Source: VAZQ01 sp963807865 (GTDB lineage: Bacteria; Pseudomonadota; Alphaproteobacteria; Rhizobiales; Xanthobacteraceae). From it: a stretch of 64,000 nucleotides of DNA. Both the position numbers and the translations under genes were made by a program. Below the pieces are notes generated by a model. The model saw only the letters and a program-made list of their open reading frames with translations, made no database searches and was not told the origin of the DNA. The stretch is from the NCBI GenBank assembly GCA_963807865.1, contig CAWEDK010000034.1:62001-126000 (forward strand). Direction: 5' to 3'. This document shows positions 27,517 to 35,833 of this stretch, in pieces. Each line of letters opens with the position of its first letter. Positions within the stretch are counted from its first letter, which is position 1.

Positions 27517-28332
27517 ATGAACAAGCTCATCACTGCAGGCGCTGCGCTGCTCGCGCTCGGCCTGAGCGTTCCGGCGAAAGCGGCTGACATGCCGGTGAAG
27601 TATGTCGCGCCGGCGCCGGTCTTTACCTGGACCGGCTGCTACGTCGGTGTGCACATCGGCTACAAGTGGGGCACCAGCAAGCAGACCTACGGTGGAACGC
27701 GGGCCGGCGTGCCGGATGCGTTTCTGCCGGTCGGCGCTGATCTGACCGGAAACTACAACGTCAACGGTCCGGTTGGCGGCGGCCAGGGCGGCTGTAACTA
27801 CCAGACCGGCAACTGGGTGTGGGGCGTGGAAATCGACGCCGGATGGGCGGATGCAAGCGGCCAGGCCAATCCGACGCAGGAAGCCATCAACGCGGGCGCC
27901 AACCCGGGGCGCGTGTTCACCACCAACGAGCGCTGGCTCGCCACCGCTCGCGGCCGGCTCGGCTGGGCCGCCGACAAGTGGCTGTGGTACGTGACCGGTG
28001 GTGCCTCCTGGACCGGCATTGACGTCAACAACGACGCCATCGCGGTCGCGGCCAACGCCAATCGCGTTCCGACCCGCGTCAACCGCAACGGCTGGATCGT
28101 CGGCGTCGGCACCGAATACGCCCTGCTCGGCGGCTGGTCGGTGAAGAGCGAGTTCCTCTACACCAACTTCGGCACGTTCGGCTATACCGACAGCCCCGCC
28201 GCGAACGCCTGCGTCCAGTGCTACAGCGCTGACGTCAAGCTTCACGAATACGTCTGGCGCGTCGGCATGAACTACCGCTTCGACTGGGCTTCCTGGGGCA
28301 AGGGCAAGGCTCCGGTCGTCGCCAAGTACTGA
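27517..28332 (+). CDS. Outer membrane beta-barrel protein (Omp25/Omp31/RopB-like)
   Basis: This 271-residue protein has a signal peptide (MNKLITAGAALLALGLSVPA) ending AKAAD, followed by MPVKYVAPAPVFTWTGCYVG, a recognisable start for rhizobial/bradyrhizobial eight-stranded outer membrane proteins. It ends in alternating aromatic strands (HEYVWRVGMNYRF). Four cysteines in the mature part (GCYVG, GGCNY, CVQC) are unusual for this class. A GGGGGG stretch precedes the ATG. It is preceded by a 230-base gap with no other recognised feature and followed by a terminator, so it is probably monocistronic. Confidence 0.88.
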   Translation: MNKLITAGAALLALGLSVPAKAADMPVKYVAPAPVFTWTGCYVGVHIGYKWGTSKQTYGGTRAGVPDAFLPVGADLTGNYNVNGPVGGGQGGCNYQTGNWVWGVEIDAGWADASGQANPTQEAINAGANPGRVFTTNERWLATARGRLGWAADKWLWYVTGGASWTGIDVNNDAIAVAANANRVPTRVNRNGWIVGVGTEYALLGGWSVKSEFLYTNFGTFGYTDSPAANACVQCYSADVKLHEYVWRVGMNYRFDWASWGKGKAPVVAKY

Positions 28333-28398
28333 TGCAGAACTTCCGTCGGGCGTAATCCCGATGGATTACCGGGATTGAACCCCCCGGTATAGAGGTGG

Positions 28399-28435
28399 CC
28401 CCGGCGGATTGATTTTCGCCGGGGTCATTCGTTTT
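28399..28435 (+). terminator. Intrinsic terminator after the beta-barrel protein gene
   Basis: An 8-bp stem CCCCGGCG / CGCCGGGG with a 10-base loop is followed by TCATTCGTTTT. It begins 67 bases after the stop codon. Confidence 0.75.
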
Positions 28436-28445
28436 GGGGTCGTCC

Positions 28446-28709
28446 ATATATGAGAACGGAGCCATCGAGATCGCGCAGCTGCTACTCGATGCTGGCGCCG
28501 ACCCCAACGTCAGAGACGACAAGCATGGTGCGACGGCGCTTGGCTGGGCGGAATATTTCGGGCGTGACGACTTTGCGAAGCTCATCCGAGATCGGGCGGG
28601 CAACGATGATCCGGGCGAGCGGTGCGTTCCGAGCGCGCCCAGAGCCCGCCTTTACCCAATGCGGACATGGCTCGTTGCGCTTTGGCGCCGCTCACTTGCT
28701 GCTATCTAA
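28446..28709 (+). pseudogene. Ankyrin-repeat gene fragment
   Basis: The frame reads GAIEIAQLLLDAGADPNVRD and DKHGATALGWAEYFGRDDFA, one ankyrin unit plus part of a second, then a non-conserved tail. No proper start codon or ribosome site precedes it (only a TTG at 28434 abutting the terminator), and the expected upstream repeats are missing. It is best read as the 3' remnant of a longer ankyrin-repeat gene. Ankyrin units mediate protein binding, but this piece is probably not functional. Confidence 0.55.
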
Positions 28710-29399
28710 GCGCTTAGAGGCGGTCCCGAAATTGCCCAACTGATAGACGGCGATGCCCTCGGCGCCGAAGGTGAAAGTGCCAAAGGGGCGCTTCTCGATA
28801 TTCTCAAGCCATCCAATCGGCGCGATCCCGATGGTCACGTGCGGATTGTACTTTTTCCCCGTCCGGGCCGGGACAAATGTATCGACGTATTGAAACAGGA
28901 ACGGAGCGAAAGGCGTTCCCGAAGGGTCAGGGACGAAGGCAGATGCATCGCCGCCCGTCCGCGCAAAGCGATTGACGGCTTCTATCACCGCTTCCTGCAA
29001 CGCCAGCAGCTCGTCTGACGGCGCGATGACGATCCCGGCAAGCCCTATTTTGCCGGAGGGTATGTGGTAAAGGCCGTTCGCCGTCATCTGCATTTTGGCA
29101 ATGTCGAATGTCGATTTAACCCGATCGACTGCGGCCAGAACCGAAACCAAATCGCTCTCGGCGATGAAGCGTTGAATGAGCGTGATATGAGGGGCATGCT
29201 CCTCGTCGAGCTTGAAACCCTCGGGACTCTGTTCGCGCATCTGCGCATTCCATTTGGCCGCTTCTTCCAGCATCTTCGCATCTGGCCGCAGCAGCACATC
29301 GATAGCGATGAGGCGGTCCTGGGCTTGCATCGGCGTGACCAAAAGGAAAGGGACGGCGGCTAGTGGTCCAATTCCAACATTCGCATCCCCCTTCAGCAA
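28692..29399 (-). CDS. LigT/2H-phosphoesterase-like (2'-5' RNA ligase superfamily) protein with disrupted signal peptide
   Basis: Two HxT motifs, PHITLIQRF and PHVTIGIA, about 115 residues apart define the 2H phosphoesterase fold. The conserved exported domain starts QDRLIAIDVLLRPDAKMLEE after a signal-peptide end LAAVPFLLVTPMQA. The first part of that signal peptide is separated by the double-hairpin element at 29360-29528. As it stands, the frame can only start at a TTG inside the element (29399) or at the ATG at 29330, neither giving a normal signal peptide. Removing the element plus one CTAG rejoins ILFAA to LAAVPF in frame. The gene is thus probably inactivated for export. Its original place was directly downstream of the CMD gene. 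Confidence 0.7.
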   Translation of the reverse strand: MLKGDANVGIGPLAAVPFLLVTPMQAQDRLIAIDVLLRPDAKMLEEAAKWNAQMREQSPEGFKLDEEHAPHITLIQRFIAESDLVSVLAAVDRVKSTFDIAKMQMTANGLYHIPSGKIGLAGIVIAPSDELLALQEAVIEAVNRFARTGGDASAFVPDPSGTPFAPFLFQYVDTFVPARTGKKYNPHVTIGIAPIGWLENIEKRPFGTFTFGAEGIAVYQLGNFGTASKRLDSSK

Positions 29400-29528
29400 G
29401 TACCTTTGCGAATGTTGGAATTAAAGGACCACTAGCAAATTTATTGTTTCTAGTGGAGTTTTGGATTTGACATTCGCTTTGCGAGCCGGCGGCCAGATGG
29501 GTAGCGAATGTCAAATCCACTCCACTAG
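29360..29528. repeat. CTAG double-hairpin element, copy 2 (inserted in a signal-peptide coding region)
   Basis: The first hairpin spans 29360-29435 (CTAGTGGTCC ... GGACCACTAG, loop containing CAGCA), followed by a 14-base spacer. The second spans 29450-29528 (CTAGTGGAG, TTTT bulge, GGATTTGACATTCGCT ... ACTCCACTAG). Both hairpins begin and end with CTAG. The gene sequence on the two sides joins cleanly through a single CTAG, which indicates insertion with a four-base (or central two-base) target duplication. It is the best-preserved copy and is younger than the host gene. Confidence 0.88.
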
Positions 29529-29567
29529 AGCTGCAAATAGAATCAAAATGGTTCCCGAGTTCGTGCG

Positions 29568-30119
29568 CTAATCTTTCGGCAACGGAAATTCGTCCAGGTA
29601 TTTCTGATACTCGTCCTCGACGTCGATCTGCAGCGTCGCCAGGATGCGCACCACCGAATTGTAGAACGCGATGGTCAGCACCAGGTCCGTCAGGCACTCG
29701 TTGTCGAGGCTCGCGTGCAACTCCTGGAAGGTGCGCTCCGAAGTCGAGAGACCATGCGTCATTTCGCGGGCGGCACGCAGCACGGTCTTGCTCAAGGGGT
29801 CGAGCGTGCTCTCCCGGCCTTCGGTTTCATCGGCGATGGCGCGGATGTCATCGTCGCTGACGCCGAACTCGCGGCCGATCTTGATATGATGAGAGTATTC
29901 GTAGGCCGAGCGTTCGAGGTAGCCGACCTGCAGGATGGCGAGTTCGCGCAGGCGCGGGTCGAGGCGGCTTTCATGCCGGATGAAGTGTGCGAACTTGTGC
30001 CAGGCGCTGGTCGCGATCGGGCTGTGCACCAGGAGCCGGTGCAGATTGATGTTCCGCGCCAGCAAGTCCTGGAATTCGGGCTGGAGATCCGAGCGGTTGA
30101 GATAAGGAAGCCGCGCCAT
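29568..30119 (-). CDS. Carboxymuconolactone decarboxylase (CMD/AhpD-like) family protein
   Basis: This 183-residue all-helical protein contains RLRELAILQVGYLERSAYEY followed by SHHIKIGREFGVSDDDIRAI, the AhpD/CMD helical repeat. The usual CxxC of AhpD peroxidases is replaced by RSAYEYSHH, so it belongs to the redox-inactive CMD-like branch with an E..H-type site. A role in lactone decarboxylation or an unknown step of aromatic breakdown is possible. It lies 17 bases downstream of the UbiD gene on the same strand, so both are likely co-transcribed. Confidence 0.85.
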   Translation of the reverse strand: MARLPYLNRSDLQPEFQDLLARNINLHRLLVHSPIATSAWHKFAHFIRHESRLDPRLRELAILQVGYLERSAYEYSHHIKIGREFGVSDDDIRAIADETEGRESTLDPLSKTVLRAAREMTHGLSTSERTFQELHASLDNECLTDLVLTIAFYNSVVRILATLQIDVEDEYQKYLDEFPLPKD

Positions 30120-30136
30120 CGTGTGGTTCTCTCAGT

Positions 30137-31819
30137 TCAATCCTCGGGTTCGCCCGGCTTGCCGTCGAACCGCGCCGGCGCCTCCGGTGTCAGTCCGCCG
30201 CGCTGGCGCGCCAGCGTGTCGCTGCCGCTCAGTTCCCAGTCGCCGGCGGCTGCGCGCTTTGCGAACGTCTCCCAGCGATCCGTCCAGTCGCCGAGGCTGT
30301 AGCCGTGCCAGGGCGATTGCACATTGAGCGGGTAGAGGTCGAGTTCTTCCCACAGCGCGCGGGCGTGCTCCATGTATTCGCGGGTCGGCAGCGCGAGCGG
30401 CGCCATCGGGTATTTGCGGGTGGCGTCGACCAGCATGCCGGAATCCGATGTCTTGGGCCCGTACTGCGCGCCCTGCACGCCGCCGCGGTGCGGCACCAGC
30501 AGAACGTCCTCGATCGGATTGGTGCGATACGCCAGCGACCACAGCACCGCGTCCATGCTGGCGGGATCGATGTCCTCGCTCACCGCGATGACGATCTTGC
30601 CGCAGTTCGACTGCAGCGTGGTGGCGCCGTGCAGCGCGCGCCACACCTCGGTACGCGGCGTGCCGTCGGAAAATTGCAGGAAGATGACGGGGCGCAGGTT
30701 TGTCAGCCGCTCGTGCATCAGCACCCGGCGCACGCCCTTGATGCCCATGCGGTCGCGCAAATGGCTCAGGAACAGGGGCTCGTACGCCACCTTCTTGATC
30801 ACGCTCGATTCGCTCGGGGTCACCTGGCTGATGATCGAAGCAAACACCGGCGCGTGTTTGTGGGTGATGGCGGTGACCTGCATCGGCATGTTGTAGCCTT
30901 CGAGCGCCACGTAGCCGTTGCTTTCGCCGAACGGCGCCTCGGGTTCGAGCCGCGAAGGATCGATCAGGCCCTCGATCACGATCTCCGAGGTTGCCGGCAC
31001 GTCGATGTCGATCGTCCGCGCCTTGGCCATCGCGATCGGCTGTCCGGCGAGCGCGCCGGCGACGCCCAGTTCGTCGAGGTCGGTTGCGAGCTTCTGCGGC
31101 CCGGTGAACATGACGACCGGCGCGCAGCCGATCACGATCGCGATCGGCATCGGTTCGCGGCGTTCGCGATACTTGAGCCAGTGCAGATAGCCGCCGGCGC
31201 CGCTGGCCTCGCGCGCCACCATGCGCACCACGAGGCGGTCGGTCGCCTTCAGCGCCGCCCGGTACGTGCCCATGTTCTGAATGCCGGTGTCAGGATCGCG
31301 GGTGATGCACAGCGTGGCGGTCAGGTAGGGCGCGGCATCGAACCCGGGGGTCGAGACCGGAACTGGCAGGCGGGCCAGTCCGCCGCCGGACTGCTTCAGT
31401 TCGTCGCCCGTGATGACGACCTGCTGGCAGGGCGGCGAGGTCACCGAAACCGGCGCGACCGGATTGTCGATCGCCAGCATCCAGGCCTCGCCGATCCGCT
31501 CGACCGGCTGTCCCATACCCAGCGCATAGATTTCCGGCGAGGCAGCCAGCGCCCCGACGACTACCGGCATGTCATAATGCCGGCCCTTGGAATCGGTCAC
31601 ATTGGTGAACAGGAACGCGCGCCGCTTGCTTTCCGGGACGCCGCCCAAGAATTGCCACCGCACCAGCGGATGCAGTTCGGTGTCTTTGTTGATAGGGCGG
31701 TCGATGCGTACCAGAAGACCGTTGGCTTCGAGGTCGGCGATGTGTTCCTGGAAATCGAGCCGCGGCCGGCCGATGTCCGGCTGAATGGGGGCGCGTAACG
31801 TCGCGGGTTGGTCGAGCAT
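30137..31819 (-). CDS. UbiD-family prenylated-FMN-dependent decarboxylase
   Basis: This 560-residue UbiD protein has the catalytic Arg in NMGTYRAALK (R187) and the glutamates in EAPFGESNGYV (E294, E299), with the same E-x4-E spacing as the first UbiD at 5.5 kb. HKHAPVFASIISQVTPSESS and HRGGVQGAQYGPKTSDS are further conserved blocks. It probably decarboxylates an aromatic acid. Its start is 103 bases from the divergent ACMSD-like amidohydrolase gene, and the CMD gene follows, so the region reads as a decarboxylation module. MLDQPATL was chosen as start; a longer frame to 31906 is not conserved. Confidence 0.88.
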   Translation of the reverse strand: MLDQPATLRAPIQPDIGRPRLDFQEHIADLEANGLLVRIDRPINKDTELHPLVRWQFLGGVPESKRRAFLFTNVTDSKGRHYDMPVVVGALAASPEIYALGMGQPVERIGEAWMLAIDNPVAPVSVTSPPCQQVVITGDELKQSGGGLARLPVPVSTPGFDAAPYLTATLCITRDPDTGIQNMGTYRAALKATDRLVVRMVAREASGAGGYLHWLKYRERREPMPIAIVIGCAPVVMFTGPQKLATDLDELGVAGALAGQPIAMAKARTIDIDVPATSEIVIEGLIDPSRLEPEAPFGESNGYVALEGYNMPMQVTAITHKHAPVFASIISQVTPSESSVIKKVAYEPLFLSHLRDRMGIKGVRRVLMHERLTNLRPVIFLQFSDGTPRTEVWRALHGATTLQSNCGKIVIAVSEDIDPASMDAVLWSLAYRTNPIEDVLLVPHRGGVQGAQYGPKTSDSGMLVDATRKYPMAPLALPTREYMEHARALWEELDLYPLNVQSPWHGYSLGDWTDRWETFAKRAAAGDWELSGSDTLARQRGGLTPEAPARFDGKPGEPED

Positions 31820-31922
31820 GCCGCAACCTAACACGGCGGTCCGGATATGCCACTCGATCTGCCGGACCGGATGAACTACTGTTTCCGCCACACTCGGCGG
31901 TCGCACTCACAAGCAGGGGATC

Positions 31923-32954
31923 ATGACCACGCAAACCATCGACGTTCATGCGCACGTCCTGACCGAGGAGACGATACGGCTGCTGCAGCGGGAGGCGCCC
32001 AAGGTCGCGCCGAAACTCTCCGAGGTTGACGAGCAGTTCGGCACCCTCGACGTCGCCGGCAGCGTCTACCGCCATTTTCCGCGCGGTGGCTGGGATCTCG
32101 ACCGCCGCCTGCAGGACATGGCGGCCTCCAAGGTTGACGTGCAGGTGCTGTCGGTCTGTCCGCAGACCTTCGTCTACGCGCAGCCGCCGGCGGTCGCCGC
32201 CGGATTTGCGCGCATCCAGAACGAGCAGCTCGCCAAGCTGGTAAAGACCCATCCCGACCGCTTCCTCGCCATCGCCACGCTGCCGATGCAGGCGCCCAAG
32301 CTCGCAGCCGACGAGTTGCGCTACGCCATGCGCACGCTCGGGCTTAATGGCGCGCAGATCGGCTCGAACATCGCCGGCAAGAATCTCGACGATCCGGAAC
32401 TCGAGCCGGTGTGGGCGACGGCGTCCGAACTCGGCGCCTTCATCCTGGTCCATCCGATCAACGTCGCCGGCATGGACCGGCTCGGCTCGTATTACCTGAA
32501 CAACCTGATCGGCAACCCGCTCGACACCACGATCGCGGCGGCGTGCCTGGTGTTCAGCGGCGTACTCGAGCGCTATCCGAATCTGAAGTTCTGCCTGTCG
32601 CACGGCGGCGGCTTCGTGCCGTACCAGCAGGGCCGCTTCATCCATGGCTGGCATGTGCGCGACGAACCGAAGAAGAAGCTGACGAAGCCGCCGGGCGACT
32701 CGCTCAAGCGGTTCTACTTCGACACCATCACGCATTCGGCCGAGGTGCTGGAATTCCTGGTCGACAGCGCCGGTTCCGAGCGCGTCCTGCTCGGCAGCGA
32801 TTATCCGTTCGACATGGGCATGCCGGACGGCGTGCTGCAGGTGAAGAACCTCTCGATCCCGCCCATCGAGCAGACCGCCATCCTCGGTTCGCGCGCCCGC
32901 GCGTTGTTGGGCGCTGTCGACCGCCCGGCGGCCCGCGCCGTCGGCGCGATCTAG
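31923..32954 (+). CDS. ACMSD-type amidohydrolase family decarboxylase/hydrolase
   Basis: This 343-residue TIM-barrel protein has the metal motif IDVHAHV (H9, H11), FILVHPINVAGMDRLG, the metal His in CLSHGGGFVPYQQGR and the final Asp in VLLGSDYPFDMG. This set is typical of aminocarboxymuconate-semialdehyde decarboxylase and related zinc decarboxylases. It probably removes CO2 from, or hydrolyses, a ring-cleavage or aromatic acid product. It starts the rightward operon with a cupin and two Bug binding proteins and shares a short divergent promoter region with the UbiD gene. Confidence 0.88.
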   Translation: MTTQTIDVHAHVLTEETIRLLQREAPKVAPKLSEVDEQFGTLDVAGSVYRHFPRGGWDLDRRLQDMAASKVDVQVLSVCPQTFVYAQPPAVAAGFARIQNEQLAKLVKTHPDRFLAIATLPMQAPKLAADELRYAMRTLGLNGAQIGSNIAGKNLDDPELEPVWATASELGAFILVHPINVAGMDRLGSYYLNNLIGNPLDTTIAAACLVFSGVLERYPNLKFCLSHGGGFVPYQQGRFIHGWHVRDEPKKKLTKPPGDSLKRFYFDTITHSAEVLEFLVDSAGSERVLLGSDYPFDMGMPDGVLQVKNLSIPPIEQTAILGSRARALLGAVDRPAARAVGAI

Positions 32955-32998
32955 CAACAGGCCGGCGGCATCCGCCGGCCACACAAGCGGAGGACGCC

Positions 32999-33400
32999 GT
33001 GGCCCAAACCGAAGCGGCCCGCACCGCCGGCGCCAAGCGCGCTGGCGCCGGCGAGTTCGTGTTCAATCTCGCGCAGGTCAACCACATCCTCGGCGGCCCG
33101 GACTACTCGACCGCCAACGGCGCCTGCGTCGAGGGCGACCGCATGATCGTCGCGCTGATGCGCATGCCGGCCGGCACCGGTGCCGAGCCGCACTCGCATC
33201 CGAACGAGCAGTGGATCTACATCCTGGAGGGCACCTTCCGGGCGCGGATCGGCGACCAGGAGGTCGAGGCCAAGCCCGGCTCGGTGGTCTACGTCCCGGC
33301 CGACACGATCCACACCGGCGGCGCGACGCCGGACGCCGACGTGGTGTTCTTCACCGTCAAGGACGCCTCGCACAGTCTGCACGGCATCAAGGCGGCCTGA
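32999..33400 (+). CDS. Small single-domain cupin protein
   Basis: This 133-residue cupin has metal motif 1 HSHPNEQWIYILEGTFRARI and motif 2 ending PADTIHTGG, so the three His plus Glu ligand set is present. The GTG at 32999 is preceded by GGAGGAC; there is no suitable ATG. It follows the ACMSD-like gene by 44 bases. Such stand-alone cupins can be dioxygenases, isomerases or ligand sensors; nothing here distinguishes these. Confidence 0.85.
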   Translation: MAQTEAARTAGAKRAGAGEFVFNLAQVNHILGGPDYSTANGACVEGDRMIVALMRMPAGTGAEPHSHPNEQWIYILEGTFRARIGDQEVEAKPGSVVYVPADTIHTGGATPDADVVFFTVKDASHSLHGIKAA

Positions 33401-33541
33401 CCGGGTGCCACCGCCACACTGGCGGGGCGACAAGATCGCGCGCCGGAACGGTTTGTTTCGGCGGCCGGGCGTGTCTACAATCGATGGGAAACCGCCCACT
33501 CGCACAAGGGCGGACCCGATCGATCCCCAAGGAGGAAAACG

Positions 33542-34528
33542 ATGAAACGGCTCGGTCTCGCTGCTGCGTCGCTGGTTTTGGCATTCGCCGCCATTCCCGC
33601 CACCGCGCAGGACAAATACCCGTCGAAGACGGTGAAGATCGTCGTGCCCTACGCGCCGGGCGGTGCGACCGACATCACGTCGCGGCTGTTCGGCGAACAG
33701 CTCAAGACCATCCTGGGCCAGTCGTTCGTGGTCGAGAACAAGCCGGGCGCGTTCGGCATCCTGGCGATCGAGGAAATGGCGCGGTCGCGGCCCGACGGCC
33801 ACACGCTCTATGTCGGCAACGTCTCGACCAATGCGATCACGCCGGTACTGTTCCAGAAGAAGTTCTCGATCAACTACGAGAAGGACGTGGTGTCGGTCTC
33901 GCGGCTTGCGATCTATCCGTCGTTCCTCGTCGCCACCACGGCGAACTTCGACATCAAGTCGGTGCCGGAACTGGTGGCCTACGCCAAGAAGAACCCCGGC
34001 AAGGTCCGCTACACCAGCGCCGGCGTCGGCAGCTTCCCGCATTTCGACAGTGAAGTCTTCGCCCGGCGCGCCGGCGTCGAGATGGTCCACATCCCGAACA
34101 AGTCCGGCGCCGCCGGCATGGTCAACGATCTCGTGGTCGGCGACGCACAGGTTGCTTTCATCAACTCGGCGACTTCGGCCGCGATGATCAAGGCCGGCAA
34201 GATGCGGCCGATCGCGGTGCTCGCCGAGAAGCGCCTGGCCGAATATCCCGACGTGCCGACGCTGGCCGAGGCCGGTTACCCAAACGTTGGAACGCTGCAC
34301 TGGCAGAGCATGCTGGCCCCCGCCAACACGCCCAAGGAGACGTTGACGACGCTGTTCAACGCGATCATTCAGGCGTCGAAAGTCCCTCAGTTGCAGGAAG
34401 GCTTCGCCAAGCAACTGGTCAGCGTAAAGCCGAACGAGTTGCTCGACGAAGCACAGTCCTGGTTGAAGGGCGAACTGGCGAGCTGGCGCAAGACCACCGC
34501 CGAAGTGAAGATCGACCTTACCGATTGA
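33542..34528 (+). CDS. Bug/TctC-family substrate-binding protein
   Basis: This 328-residue exported protein has a signal peptide ending IPATAQ, then DKYPSKTVKIVVPYAPGGAT, GQSFVVENKPGAFGILAIEE, RSRPDGHTLYVGN and LAEYPDVPTLAEAGYPNVGT. It is close in sequence to the next gene (shared KPGAFGILAIEEMARSRPDG), so the pair arose by duplication. AAGGAGG precedes the ATG. The ligand is probably a carboxylate used by the neighbouring enzymes. Confidence 0.9.
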   Translation: MKRLGLAAASLVLAFAAIPATAQDKYPSKTVKIVVPYAPGGATDITSRLFGEQLKTILGQSFVVENKPGAFGILAIEEMARSRPDGHTLYVGNVSTNAITPVLFQKKFSINYEKDVVSVSRLAIYPSFLVATTANFDIKSVPELVAYAKKNPGKVRYTSAGVGSFPHFDSEVFARRAGVEMVHIPNKSGAAGMVNDLVVGDAQVAFINSATSAAMIKAGKMRPIAVLAEKRLAEYPDVPTLAEAGYPNVGTLHWQSMLAPANTPKETLTTLFNAIIQASKVPQLQEGFAKQLVSVKPNELLDEAQSWLKGELASWRKTTAEVKIDLTD

Positions 34529-34536
34529 TCCTTGCT

Positions 34537-34610
34537 GTCGTCCCCGCGGAAGCGGGGACCCATGCTTGATAACCACCTGTGGTCATGGGTCCCGCTTGCG
34601 CGGGGACGAC
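34537..34610. repeat. Palindromic intergenic repeat (CCCGCTTGCGCGGG family)
   Basis: GTCGTCCCCGC at the left pairs with GCGGGGACGAC at the right; within it GGGACCCATG and CATGGGTCCC form a second dyad around ACCACCTGTGGT. It lies between the two Bug genes. It is the same family as the copy inside ureF. Confidence 0.85.
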
Positions 34611-34643
34611 ACCGGTAAAAAACATATAACTTGAGGAAGAAGC

Positions 34644-35630
34644 ATGCAGCGGCTGTTCATCCTTCTCGTATCCGCGTGTTTCATCGCAGTCGCCGGAGTG
34701 TCCGCTCACGCGCAGGACAAGTTTCCCTCGAAGCCGATCAAGATCGTGGTGCCGTTCGGCCCTGGCAGTGCGACCGACATCGTCATCCGCATCGTCGGCG
34801 ATCAGATGCGCAGCATCCTCGGTCAGTCGGTCGTCATCGAGAACAAGCCCGGAGCGTTCGGCATTCTCGCGATCGAGGAGATGGCGCGGTCGCGGCCCGA
34901 CGGCTACACGCTGCAGGTCGGCAATCCGGGCACCAACGTGCTCGCGCCGATCATCTACAAGAAAAAATTCAAGATCGACTACGACAAGGACGTGCTGATG
35001 ATGACGCGTCTCGGCGAGGTGCCGCTCGTCCTCGCCGCCACCACCAAGGACTTCCCGCCGAAGACTTACGCGGAGTTCATCGCTTACGCCAAGGCCAATC
35101 CCGGCAAGGTGCGCTATGCCAGCGTCGGGATCGGCAGCAACAATCATTACGACACCGAGGCCTTCGCCAAATGGGCGGGCATCCAGCTCTTACACATCCC
35201 GAACAAGGGCGGCGGCGCCGCGATCACCAACGATCTGGTGACCGGCGATGCCCAGGTGGCGTTCGTCAACGCCGCGAGCTCCGCTGGCGTGATCCGGGCC
35301 GGCCAGCTTCGTCCGCTCGCCGTGATGTCCGACCAGCGCGTGCCCGAATACGATATCCCGACCACGGTCGAGCTCGGCTATGCCAGCGGCAAGGGCCTGT
35401 GGTCCGCGCTTTACGCCCCGAGCGCAACGCCGCGCGACGTGCTCGCGATCATCCACAAGGCGACGGTGCAGGCCCTCAACTCCGAACCGGTCCAGACCGC
35501 GTTCAAGCGCCAGATGATCAAGGCCGTGCCGAATGCCTCGATCGAGGACGCTGCGGCATGGAACACGGCCGAGACTGCGTACTGGAAGAAGGTCACCGAA
35601 GAGGTGAAGGTCGAACTGCCGGATAATTGA
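34644..35630 (+). CDS. Bug/TctC-family substrate-binding protein (paralogue)
   Basis: This 328-residue exported protein has signal peptide MQRLFILLVSACFIAVAGVS ending SAHAQ, then DKFPSKPIKIVVPFGPGSAT and the same KPGAFGILAIEEMARSRPDG block as the upstream gene. Lobe residues differ (LHIPNKGGGAAITNDLV against VHIPNKSGAAGMVNDLV), implying a different ligand or affinity. TGAGGAAGAAGC precedes the ATG. Confidence 0.9.
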   Translation: MQRLFILLVSACFIAVAGVSAHAQDKFPSKPIKIVVPFGPGSATDIVIRIVGDQMRSILGQSVVIENKPGAFGILAIEEMARSRPDGYTLQVGNPGTNVLAPIIYKKKFKIDYDKDVLMMTRLGEVPLVLAATTKDFPPKTYAEFIAYAKANPGKVRYASVGIGSNNHYDTEAFAKWAGIQLLHIPNKGGGAAITNDLVTGDAQVAFVNAASSAGVIRAGQLRPLAVMSDQRVPEYDIPTTVELGYASGKGLWSALYAPSATPRDVLAIIHKATVQALNSEPVQTAFKRQMIKAVPNASIEDAAAWNTAETAYWKKVTEEVKVELPDN

Positions 35631-35660
35631 TCTCTGATGAACTCCGGTTGCGCCACAGCT

Positions 35661-35797
35661 ACCCTCCTCCCGTGAGCGCTTGCGAGCGGTGGGGAGGGTC
35701 GGCGAGCGAAGCGAGCCGGGGTGGGGGACCTTTCTTGCAGACATCGGAACACCCCCCACCCCCGACCCCTCCCCACCGCTACGCGGGGGGAGGGGAG
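35661..35797. repeat. Palindromic intergenic repeat (CCTCCCC/GGGGAGG family)
   Basis: The left block ACCCTCCTCCC...GGTGGGGAGGGT, a central GAGCGAAGCGAGC and the right block CCCCCACCCCCGACCCCTCC with its partner GGGGGGAGGGG form nested inverted repeats. It lies directly before the CocE-like gene, where the upstream frame is open but is not taken as coding. Relatives are at 42366-42500 and, more loosely, 37582-37680 and 58979-59080. Confidence 0.85.
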
Positions 35798-35833
35798 ACC
35801 GCACCACTTGAGCTACGTCGAGAGAGATCGCTC

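Noticed and set aside
30305..31798. Antisense open frame of nearly 500 codons opposite the second UbiD gene
   Set aside because: Low-complexity His/Arg-rich translation with no family features; UbiD catalytic residues are clear on the other strand.
35627..35833. In-frame N-terminal extension of the CocE-like gene through the palindromic repeat
   Set aside because: It would start at a TTG overlapping the previous stop and consist only of repeat-encoded residues; the ATG at 35834 gives the normal family start. Unlike nasA and ureF, no conserved sequence lies upstream of the repeat.
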